Assembly: GCF_000152965.1 (NCBI RefSeq)
Contig: NZ_CH902583.1
Coordinates: 4,057,484 to 4,121,483 of the forward strand
Direction of reading: 5' to 3'
Origin: Roseobacter sp. MED193
Lineage (GTDB): Bacteria > Pseudomonadota > Alphaproteobacteria > Rhodobacterales > Rhodobacteraceae
DNA length: 64,000 nucleotides
This document shows positions 37,110-44,503 of this stretch, one piece after another. A program made the translations under genes and the position numbers. A model generated the notes under the pieces. That model was not told the origin of the DNA. It was given only the letters and a program-made list of their open reading frames with translations, and did no database searches. Numbering within the stretch: position 1 is the stretch's first letter; each line of letters opens with the position of its first letter.

Positions 37110-38968
37110 AGAGCCTCGGCTTTTTCCAATTTCTCGAGGGCCCGCATCCACAACAGCTCAGCCCGCTCTAGTGCGGTGATGACCTCGGCATGTTTGCCCT
37201 GCCAAACCCGAGCCTCGTCTTTATTCTCAGGTTCGTAAAGCTCTGGGTCCGCCAGCTTGGCATCCAGCTTGTCTTTCATCTGGGTCAGCTTGGTGACGCG
37301 CTCTTCGGATTTGCGCGCCTCTTTGCGGAGCGCCAGGATAGCATCGCGGGAGGGGCGCGCCGGTTTGGGCTTTTCCTTCTTCGCTGGCTTGTCCTTGGGG
37401 GCGGGCTTGTCTTTTTCCAGCAGTAAGGCCCGATAAGAGGCCAGATCGCCCTCATAGGGTTTCACTGTGCCCTTTGACACCAGCCAAAGCCGATCTGCCA
37501 CCAGGCTCAGCAGGTGCATATCGTGGCTGACCAGAATCACCGCACCGGTATAGGCCGTCAGGGCCTCAACCAGCGCCTCGCGGCTTTCGATATCCAGGTG
37601 GTTTGTCGGCTCATCCAATATCAACAGATGCGGCGCATCCAATGTCGCCAGCAAGAGCGACAACCGTGCCTTTTGCCCGCCCGACAGGCGTCCGACTTCA
37701 GTATCGGCCTGATCGGCGCCCAGCCCAAATCCAGCCAAGCGGGCGCGGAGGCGGGCCTGGCCTTCACTCGCGCGCTCTCGCATCAGATGCTGAAGCGGTG
37801 TTTCATCAATATATAGCTCGTCCACCTGGTGCTGAGCAAAGAAGCCGATGCGCAGCTTGCTGGACTGTGCCATCTTGCCGCCCATTGGGGCCAGTCGCGC
37901 GGACAGCATCTTGGACAGGGTCGATTTGCCCTCGCCGTTTTTGCCCAATAGGGCAATACGATCGTCCTGATCGATACGCAGGTCCAGCTTGCTCAGGATC
38001 ACCTTGCCATCATAGCCGACCTTGACGCCCTCGGTGGCAATGATCGGTGGCGACAGCTCTTCCGGTGTGGGAAAGGTGAAAACCGTACGTGCCGCATCTT
38101 CGGGCGCTCGGATGGTTTCCATCTTTTCCAGCATCTTAACCCGGCTTTGCGCCTGTTTGGCCTTACTGGCCTTGGCCTTGAAGCGATCGACAAAGCTCTG
38201 CAGATGCGCACGTCGCGCATCCTGCTTTTTGGCCTGGGCGGCCTGATTGGCCCGATTGGCAGCGCGCTGGCGGGCAAACTGGTCGTAGTTGCCGCCGTAA
38301 TAGGTGACCTTTCGGTCTTCCAGGTGCAAGATACCGCCCACAGAGCGGTTCAACAGTTCCCGGTCGTGGCTGATGATGATGACCGTATGGGGGTACTTGA
38401 CCAGATAGGCCTCCAACCAGAGCGCCCCTTCCAGATCGAGATAGTTGGTCGGTTCGTCTAGCAACAACAAATCCGGCTCAGAAAACAATACAGCTGCCAA
38501 GGCAACCCGCATGCGCCAGCCGCCGGAAAAATCAGAACAGGGCCGCGCTTGGGCTTCTTCGTCAAATCCGAGACCTTTGAGAATCGAGGCCGCACGCGCT
38601 TCGGCTGACCAGGCATCAATATCCGCCAGCCGTGTCTGAACCTCGGCAATACGGGTTGGGTCTGTTGCGGTTTCCGCCTCAGCCATCAGTGCTGCGCGTT
38701 CGGTGTCTGCGGCCAGAACCGTGTCGATCAATGACACGTTGGAAGAAGGCGCCTCCTGGGCAATTCCGCCAATCTGCGCTTTTGAGGGCAGAGAGATTGA
38801 GCCTGTCTCCAACGCCAGCTCGCCTCTGATGAGGCGAAACAGGGTCGTTTTTCCAGTGCCGTTGCGCCCCACAAGGCCGACTTTGTGACCATTGGGAATG
38901 GTGGCACTGGCCTCTTCAAACAGAGGGCGGCCTTCAACCGAATAGGTGATATCGCGAATACGTAGCAT
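37106..38968 (-). CDS. ABC-F ATPase, YheS-like
   Basis: Twin ABC domains without membrane segments, 620 residues. Domain 1: GLVGRNGTGKTTLFRL, signature FSGGWRMRVALA, Walker B LLLLDEPTNYLD. Domain 2: ALLGKNGEGKSTLSKM, LSGGQKARLSLL, LLILDEPTNHLD. The linker (residues 230-300) is Lys/Arg/Ala rich (ARQRAANRANQAAQAKK). A C-terminal charged tail holds a Lys-rich stretch (APKDKPAKKEKPKPARPSRD). The YheS-like group binds ribosomes. It overlaps marC by 4 nt. ATG 38968 (MLRIRDITYS) fits the family; ATG 38980 in the same frame is also possible. Confidence 0.9.
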   Translation of the reverse strand: MLRIRDITYSVEGRPLFEEASATIPNGHKVGLVGRNGTGKTTLFRLIRGELALETGSISLPSKAQIGGIAQEAPSSNVSLIDTVLAADTERAALMAEAETATDPTRIAEVQTRLADIDAWSAEARAASILKGLGFDEEAQARPCSDFSGGWRMRVALAAVLFSEPDLLLLDEPTNYLDLEGALWLEAYLVKYPHTVIIISHDRELLNRSVGGILHLEDRKVTYYGGNYDQFARQRAANRANQAAQAKKQDARRAHLQSFVDRFKAKASKAKQAQSRVKMLEKMETIRAPEDAARTVFTFPTPEELSPPIIATEGVKVGYDGKVILSKLDLRIDQDDRIALLGKNGEGKSTLSKMLSARLAPMGGKMAQSSKLRIGFFAQHQVDELYIDETPLQHLMRERASEGQARLRARLAGFGLGADQADTEVGRLSGGQKARLSLLLATLDAPHLLILDEPTNHLDIESREALVEALTAYTGAVILVSHDMHLLSLVADRLWLVSKGTVKPYEGDLASYRALLLEKDKPAPKDKPAKKEKPKPARPSRDAILALRKEARKSEERVTKLTQMKDKLDAKLADPELYEPENKDEARVWQGKHAEVITALERAELLWMRALEKLEKAEAL

Positions 38969-39190
38969 GGGACCATCCACTGTCGCAGTCGCCGAGTCTT
39001 GTCAATGCGTATCCGCTCCTAAGCCGCGCCATCACGGCCGCAACTATGGGCGCAGCAGATCAAGTGCCAAGTCTCGGTCATGGTTTCACATTTTTATCTA
39101 TATATTCGGGGGCTGAGGCAGGGTCTCATGCAGATCTCGGCCAGAGGCGGGCGTAGGGTGGTCTGGCTGGTATCTGGTCTGTTTCCGTGA

Positions 39191-39208
39191 AATGCTGGCA
39201 GCACGGCA
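39191..39208. repeat. 18-nt repeat, copy 2
   Basis: AATGCTGGCAGCACGGCA, identical to 25958-25975, in the gap 38969-39283. That gap otherwise contains only likely promoter sequence for the MFS gene and shows no gene. Confidence 0.4.
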
Positions 39209-39283
39209 GGACCTCTTCTATCAGATTCCATCAGAGGGTTTTCCCGGCAGTTTCTATCTTTAGATATTTGAGTAGGCAATTTT

Positions 39284-40486
39284 ATGCGGGCCGCAGAAAC
39301 AGCTCCCCATCTTACAACACTGATCTTTGCAACCGCCCTGGCGGTTTTGTCGCTGAATATGTTTTTGCCCTCTCTGGCACGGATCACCGAGGACTTCGCC
39401 AGCAGTTACGCAGTGGTGAACCTGTCCGTTGCGGGCTATCTCGGGGTCTCAGCCATTTTGCAATTGATCATGGGGCCGCTGTCAGACCGCTTTGGTCGGC
39501 GTCCGGTTTTGCTGGGCTCAATGTTTATCTTTATGCTTGCGTCGGTTGGCTGTGTTCTAGCCCAATCTGTCTGGGTATTCTTAGGCTTTCGCATGATCCA
39601 GGGCATGGTTGTTGCCGGGCAAGTGCTGTCGCGGGCCGCTATTCGCGATATGCATTCCACATCCGAGGCCGCCAGCAAGCTTGGATATGTCACCATGGCC
39701 ATGGCCTTGGCGCCGATGCTGGGGCCGATGCTGGGTGGGGCGCTGGATATGCTTTTTGGTTGGCGCTCTAGTTTTGTGCTCTATGCCATTATGGGATTTG
39801 GCGTGTTTATGCTCAGCTGGGGCGATTGGGGAGAAACCAACCACCGGCGATCCGCCACTTTTGGTGCCCAGATGCGCAGTTACCCAGAGCTTTTGGCCTC
39901 GCGCCGCTTTTGGGGGTATAGTTTTTGCCTAGCCTTCTCCATCGGTGGATTTTATGCGTTCATCACAGGTGCTCCGCTGGTGGCGGCAGCCTGGTTTGAC
40001 CTCAATCCGGCGCAACTGGGACTGGGGATCGGAATTATCACTGGCGGTTTCATGGTTGGGAACTTTGTCACCGGCAGATTTGCCAATCGTGTGCGGTTGA
40101 TCAATTTGATCCTCGTCGGGCGCTGCGCGGCTGTTGTCGGGCCTACGGTTGGCTTAGTTTTATTTTTAGCAGGGCAGGGCGCTATCCCGGTGTTTTTTGG
40201 CGCTGCAATCGCCGTGGGCTTTGGAAATGGACTGACAGTGGCCAATGCCAGCGCAGGCTTGATGTCCGTGCGCCCCCATTTGGCGGGCAGTGCATCCGGC
40301 CTTTCGGGAGCCATTACGGTTGCCTTGGGGGCGGTGATGACGCTGGGCACCGGCTGGCTGGTCACGGCGCAGAATGCTCCCTTTATGGTTTTGACGATTA
40401 TGCTGATCTCAGGCCTGGGCGCCCTGGTCGCAGCTCTTTATGTGCGCTGGCTTGATATTCATGAGCCCCTCGATGAGCCTTGCTAA
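39284..40486 (+). CDS. MFS multidrug efflux transporter, Bcr/CflA type
   Basis: A 400-residue transporter of about 12 membrane segments, starting MRAAETAPHLTTLIFATALA. Motif A is GPLSDRFGRRPVLLGS and motif C is MALAPMLGPMLGG in helix 5, typical of drug/H+ antiporters of the Bcr/CflA group. Two hydrophobic halves are joined by a charged loop near residue 195. It is alone on the plus strand, divergent from the ABC-F gene. The substrate is unknown (Bcr/CflA members export bicyclomycin or amino acids). Confidence 0.87.
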   Translation: MRAAETAPHLTTLIFATALAVLSLNMFLPSLARITEDFASSYAVVNLSVAGYLGVSAILQLIMGPLSDRFGRRPVLLGSMFIFMLASVGCVLAQSVWVFLGFRMIQGMVVAGQVLSRAAIRDMHSTSEAASKLGYVTMAMALAPMLGPMLGGALDMLFGWRSSFVLYAIMGFGVFMLSWGDWGETNHRRSATFGAQMRSYPELLASRRFWGYSFCLAFSIGGFYAFITGAPLVAAAWFDLNPAQLGLGIGIITGGFMVGNFVTGRFANRVRLINLILVGRCAAVVGPTVGLVLFLAGQGAIPVFFGAAIAVGFGNGLTVANASAGLMSVRPHLAGSASGLSGAITVALGAVMTLGTGWLVTAQNAPFMVLTIMLISGLGALVAALYVRWLDIHEPLDEPC

Positions 40487-40610
40487 AATCACCCTGCATT
40501 TTTGTGTCTGGGCGAAGTCTCCCCTTCCCATAGGGCCGCTGGCGTGTTAGGCGGCGCGCGATATTACGGCGCATATTTTTGACGCCAGTCTTTCAAATGG
40601 AGAACGCCCA

Positions 40611-41033
40611 ATGGCTCTGCAACGCACTTTCTCGATCATCAAACCCGATGCCACCCGTCGCAACCTGACCGGTGCAATCAACGCCAAGTTCGAAGAAGCT
40701 GGCCTGCGCATCGTTGCACAAAAGCGCATCCACCTGACCAAAGCTCAGGCGGGCAAGTTCTATGAAGTCCACGCTGAGCGTCCCTTCTATGACGAACTGT
40801 GCGAATTCATGTCCTCTGAGCCAATCGTTTGCCAGGTTCTGGAAGGTGAAAACGCTATCGCGAAAAACCGCGAAATCATGGGCGCCACCAACCCTGCAGA
40901 CGCCGCAGCCGGCACCATCCGCGCTGAGTTTGCGGAATCGGTTGGCGAAAACTCCGTGCACGGTTCCGACGCACCTGAAACTGCTGCTGTTGAGATCGCT
41001 TACTTCTTCTCTGGTCTTGAGCTGGTAGGCTAA
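40611..41033 (+). CDS. ndk: Nucleoside diphosphate kinase
   Basis: A 140-residue NDK, full length. N-terminal [14 protein letters not shown] holds the Lys for ATP; the active-site His is in [26 protein letters not shown]. It transfers phosphate from ATP to NDPs through phospho-His. ATG 40611 has GGAGAA 7 nt upstream. It is monocistronic and followed by a terminator at 41071-41105. Confidence 0.97.
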   Translation: MALQRTFSIIKPDATRRNLTGAINAKFEEAGLRIVAQKRIHLTKAQAGKFYEVHAERPFYDELCEFMSSEPIVCQVLEGENAIAKNREIMGATNPADAAAGTIRAEFAESVGENSVHGSDAPETAAVEIAYFFSGLELVG

Positions 41034-41070
41034 GCCTCCTCTCTGGTTAGAGATTTGAAGACGACGCAAT

Positions 41071-41105
41071 AAGGGCCGCTCTGGAACTCCAGGGGGGCCC
41101 TTTTT
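41071..41105 (+). terminator. Rho-independent terminator of ndk
   Basis: AAGGGCC pairs with GGCCCTT across an inner CTGG-AACT-CCAG stem, followed by TTT, 38 nt after the ndk stop. Confidence 0.85.
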
Positions 41106-41163
41106 ATGTGCCTGCGGTCTGGTCAAAGATCACCTGGCAGAGGAGGGGGCGAGGTGCGTCCGA

Positions 41164-41502
41164 CTAGGGCTGCGCTGGTTTCTCAACAACACCAATTTGA
41201 TCAAGGATGCGCTCGAACTCTGAAAGCCCTTTGTCAAAGCTTTGGGCCTTGATGGCGTCAAACCGTTTCCTGAGGGCCTTTTTCTCTTCGCCCTTACAAT
41301 CGTTCCAGGGGCGGCCCTGCAGAGCCATGACCAAGACGTAGTAGCCAATAAAATGCGGCTTGCTGCCACTGGATAGCAATCGGCCATAGGCGCGGTCGGC
41401 GCCCAGCCCGCGCAACTCCTCGGCAGTATGAATACCCGCCTTTTTACAGGCCTCTTCATAAGCGGGGCCAAGGTTCTTGATCGTGGTGATGGCAGTGGAC
41501 AT
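41164..41502 (-). CDS. TfoX C-terminal domain protein
   Basis: A 112-residue protein. LGPAYEEACKKAGIHTAEELRGLGADRAYGRL is a helix-hairpin-helix-like TfoX C-terminal region (TfoX_C), normally found attached to a TfoX N-terminal domain; here it stands alone. TfoX proteins regulate competence in gammaproteobacteria, but the C-terminal module's role in this group is unknown. It sits between ndk and the cytochrome P450 gene on the opposite strand to both. Confidence 0.75.
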   Translation of the reverse strand: MSTAITTIKNLGPAYEEACKKAGIHTAEELRGLGADRAYGRLLSSGSKPHFIGYYVLVMALQGRPWNDCKGEEKKALRKRFDAIKAQSFDKGLSEFERILDQIGVVEKPAQP

Positions 41503-41637
41503 AGGGGGAACATAGGTGGTTCTTTCGGCCCTGTCACCTATGCTTTTGACTCTTTATGGAATGCAAGACAGTGGACATCTTGTTGACAGGTCTTTGTTTT
41601 CCTTTGATCCTCAGATCAAAAGACAGGAGTAGTCTCG

Positions 41638-42876
41638 TTGCCAGGTTCCGCGCTTTCGTCCTTGGTTGATGTTCAGCATTTTGATCTGACCAATCCACCT
41701 GCGGGTTTTGTTGAGGACCCTTTTCCGTTTTACGATGCACTCCTGTCCGAAGCCCCTGTGTTGGCCCAGCCTGATGGATCCTTTCTGATCAGTCGACATG
41801 CGGATCTGGATCGGATTTACCGCGATACAACTTTGTACTCTTCCGACAAGAAGGCCATATTTGCACCCAAGTTTGGCCTGGGCTCGCCGCTGTTTGAGCA
41901 TCACACGACCTCGCTGGTGTTTTCCGACCCGCCCCTGCACACGCGGGTCCGCAGAATTATGAGCTCAGCCCTGACCCCGCGGGCGATTGCACGGATGGAG
42001 CCTGGACTGATCGCCACAGTTGATCACTTGCTGGAGGGGCTGAACGACCGGCCCTCGGTGGATCTGATTGCGGATTTTGCCTCTCGCATTCCCATTGAGG
42101 TTATCGGCAACCTGTTGGATGTCCCGCTGGAGGAACGTGCGCCACTGCGCGATTGGTCGCTTGCAATTTTGGGCGCGCTAGAACCTTCCCTGTCCGAAGC
42201 AGATCTGACCACAGGGCATAGGGCTGTTGAAGAGTTCAGGGACTATTTGCGAGACCTTATTGCCCGGCGTCGGGAGAGTCCGGGTGATCCGGAAACCGAT
42301 GTTCTCACCCGGCTAATTGGTGATGAAAACAGCGCGACGGAGCGCCTGAACGAAACCGAATTGATTCAGAACTGTATCTTCATTTTGAATGCAGGGCATG
42401 AGACCACCACCAATTTGATTGGCAACGCTTTGGCCCTTTTGCATGACTATCCAGAACAAAGGGCGCTGCTTCTGGCGCAGCCGGAGCTGATTAAACCAGC
42501 GGTGGAGGAGGTGCTGCGCTTTCGCTCGCCCAATCAACTGGGCAATCGCGAAACCAAAGCCCTGGTCGAGATCGGCGGTGTTGCGATTCCGCGTGGCAGT
42601 AATCTGCAATTGATGATCGGCGCCGCCAACCGTGACCCAGCGGTTTTTGCGCAGCCGGAGGTTTTTGATATTACCCGTCGACCAAACCGCCATCTTGCCT
42701 TTGCGGGAGGGCCACATGTCTGTGTCGGGCTAACCCTGGCACGGCTAGAGGGAAAAATTGCACTGGAGCGGTTTATTGCGCGCTTTCCTGACTACCAGAT
42801 CCTGCCAGGGCGCCAGCATGGCGGGCGTCTTCGCTTTCGCGGCTACGCAGCTTTGCCTGCGCAGCTGTCTGTCTAG
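41638..42876 (+). CDS. Cytochrome P450
   Basis: A 412-residue P450. The oxygen-binding I-helix is LNAGHETTTNLIGNAL, the ExxR is in VEEVLRFRSPNQLGNRE, and the haem-Cys loop is LAFAGGPHVCVGLTLARLE. The protein is soluble with no N-terminal membrane segment and needs a ferredoxin partner; none lies nearby. The start is a TTG preceded by ACAGGAG at 8 nt. The substrate is unknown; bacterial P450s of this length hydroxylate fatty acids, terpenes or xenobiotics. Confidence 0.92.
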   Translation: MPGSALSSLVDVQHFDLTNPPAGFVEDPFPFYDALLSEAPVLAQPDGSFLISRHADLDRIYRDTTLYSSDKKAIFAPKFGLGSPLFEHHTTSLVFSDPPLHTRVRRIMSSALTPRAIARMEPGLIATVDHLLEGLNDRPSVDLIADFASRIPIEVIGNLLDVPLEERAPLRDWSLAILGALEPSLSEADLTTGHRAVEEFRDYLRDLIARRRESPGDPETDVLTRLIGDENSATERLNETELIQNCIFILNAGHETTTNLIGNALALLHDYPEQRALLLAQPELIKPAVEEVLRFRSPNQLGNRETKALVEIGGVAIPRGSNLQLMIGAANRDPAVFAQPEVFDITRRPNRHLAFAGGPHVCVGLTLARLEGKIALERFIARFPDYQILPGRQHGGRLRFRGYAALPAQLSV

Positions 42877-42918
42877 GCCTGGCAAGGGAGCGAGCTGGGG
42901 CGAGCGCAGGGCTTACGA

Positions 42919-43533
42919 TTAGTAAAGCCCGGCTTCCTTAGCGATCATTGCCGCCTGGGTGCGGTTCTTGGCCTCTAGTTTGCGGCACAGGGTACGCACA
43001 TGCAGTTTGATTGTGACTTCCTGTAGATCAAGATCGCGGGCGATTTCCTTGGTGGATTGGCCTTTGCAAAGCCCGGAAAGAACTTCGTTTTCACGCGGGC
43101 TGAGTTTCGCGGCCAATGGATGTGCTGGGGCTGCGGGCTCTTCCCGCATCAGATCAACCGGGACATAGATTTCCCCGGCGGCCATAAACCGCACCGCATT
43201 GAGCAGCGATTGAGCGCCCATGGTTTTTGGAATAAAGCCAATCGCCCCCAATTTGAGCGCTTCCTGTGCGGTTTGCGCCGGTGCGCTGCCAGACAGAATG
43301 GCGACGCCTTTGCCGCCATTGGCATTCAACGCTTCGCTCAACCCTGCAAGCCCATGCATCCCAGGCATTTGGAAATCAAGTAGCACCAGATCAAAGGGGC
43401 CCTCGCGGCCTATTTTGTCCAAAGCGCCAGCCAGATCTGTCGCCAAAGAGACCTCCGCCTCCCCCTTCGTTTCGAGGTAGGCAGAGATGGTTTCGCGAAC
43501 CATGTCATGATCGTCTGCTAACAAAATACGCAT
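42919..43533 (-). CDS. NarL/LuxR-type response regulator
   Basis: A 204-residue regulator. The receiver starts MRILLADDHDMVRETISAYL; the phosphoacceptor Asp lies in DLVLLDFQMPGMHGLAGL. The C-terminal helix-turn-helix is LSPRENEVLSGLCKGQSTKEIARDLDLQEVTIKLHVRTLCRKLEAKN, the LuxR signature. It should be phosphorylated by the hybrid kinase encoded divergently 1 kb away (44500-47100) via its HPt domain; this is inferred from proximity. Its start at 43533 leads into a 409-bp non-coding gap (43534-43942) holding hairpins. Confidence 0.9.
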   Translation of the reverse strand: MRILLADDHDMVRETISAYLETKGEAEVSLATDLAGALDKIGREGPFDLVLLDFQMPGMHGLAGLSEALNANGGKGVAILSGSAPAQTAQEALKLGAIGFIPKTMGAQSLLNAVRFMAAGEIYVPVDLMREEPAAPAHPLAAKLSPRENEVLSGLCKGQSTKEIARDLDLQEVTIKLHVRTLCRKLEAKNRTQAAMIAKEAGLY

Positions 43534-43792
43534 GAAAACCTAATACTGTTCCAGTTGGTCTAAGGTCAGCCTACAATCAGAAGTATTTCAAATCCATCAA
43601 GTTTTTAGGTCCAATTGGTAAGAAAGTGCGTAGAAGATATCAGAAGCGCTCCGAGGTTAGGGTTTTTTCGTGGCGCGGGGACCACTGATCGTGTCGGTGA
43701 ACGCAGCCCAGTTACGCCGGGAGGCCTCTCCAGGGCGAGAATATGGCCTAATGAGGGTTGTGACTGGGGTATTATGTGTCGGTTTTGCTTGT

Positions 43793-43839
43793 CTCCTATA
43801 CGGAAGGATAGGAGGCTATCCTGAGGCCTAGATAGCCTC
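43793..43839 (+). promoter_or_regulatory. Mutually exclusive hairpins upstream of the molybdopterin-fold gene
   Basis: CTCCTAT (43793-43799) pairs with ATAGGAG (43808-43814); GAGGCTATC (43812-43820) pairs with GATAGCCTC (43831-43839). They share bases 43812-43814, so only one full stem forms at a time. They lie 100-150 bp before the start codon of the following gene. I see no gene in 43534-43942. Confidence 0.45.
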
Positions 43840-43942
43840 AGGGCCGAGATATGTTAGGCTTTGCTCAATCTTGGATAGCGTAAATTCGACGTTAGCTGGG
43901 AAAACCCAGGACGCTATTGGTTGTACCCATTTGGAGAAAATG

Positions 43943-44503
43943 ATGATGCGTGAAAAGAAAGTTCTGTCCCTTGCATTGGGGGCTGGTCTAGCGGTTTTTG
44001 CTGCCTTGTTTGGGGCAGATACCACACGGGCCGATACCGCATCTCAATCCGCCGCGCCAGCGCCTCAGGGGGAGGTGTTGCTCACCGTGACATTGGAGGG
44101 CGAGGGCGCAAGGGAGCAGCAAATGACGCTGGCCCAACTGCAGGCGCTGGCCGCAGATAGTTTTGAAACCACCACGATCTGGACGACTGGACCGCAGAGC
44201 TTTACCGGTGTGCCACTGGCAGAGCTACTGGCGCAGTTCGATATTGCGGCGCCCACTCCAGGGATCACGCTTGAGGCGCGCGCGGTCAATGACTACATGG
44301 TTGAAATCCCGCTGACCGATGCGGTTGAGGACGGTCCCATTATCGCTTACCTGCGCAATGGAAAGACCATGTCCCTGCGCGGGAAGGGGCCCTTGTGGCT
44401 GGTCTATCCCTACGACAGCAACCCGGCCTATCGCACAGAGGCGGTATATTCGCGCAGCATCTGGCAGCTGGACAGCTTGAGCTTGAGGCCCACAGCTGAA
44501 TGA
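43943..44503 (+). CDS. Periplasmic molybdopterin-oxidoreductase-fold protein lacking Cys
   Basis: A 186-residue protein. Signal peptide: basic KKVLSLALGAGLAVFAALFGA. The mature part follows the Oxidored_molyb (sulfite-oxidase-like) fold: MTLAQLQALAADSFETTTIWTTG, then FTGVPLAELLAQFDI, VNDYMVEIPL and GPLWLVYPYDSNPAYRTEAVYSRS. The molybdenum-ligating Cys of this fold is missing; the mature sequence has no Cys at all, so it is probably not a redox enzyme. It overlaps the hybrid kinase by 4 nt, suggesting a ligand-binding partner for the kinase. Starts at 43940, 43943 and 43946 are all possible; 43943 suits GGAG best. Confidence 0.78.
   Translation: MMREKKVLSLALGAGLAVFAALFGADTTRADTASQSAAPAPQGEVLLTVTLEGEGAREQQMTLAQLQALAADSFETTTIWTTGPQSFTGVPLAELLAQFDIAAPTPGITLEARAVNDYMVEIPLTDAVEDGPIIAYLRNGKTMSLRGKGPLWLVYPYDSNPAYRTEAVYSRSIWQLDSLSLRPTAE

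Noticed and set aside
43615..43824. 69-codon plus-strand ORF in the 43534-43942 gap
   Set aside because: Composition is unlike protein, it has no ribosome binding site, and it runs into the hairpin region.
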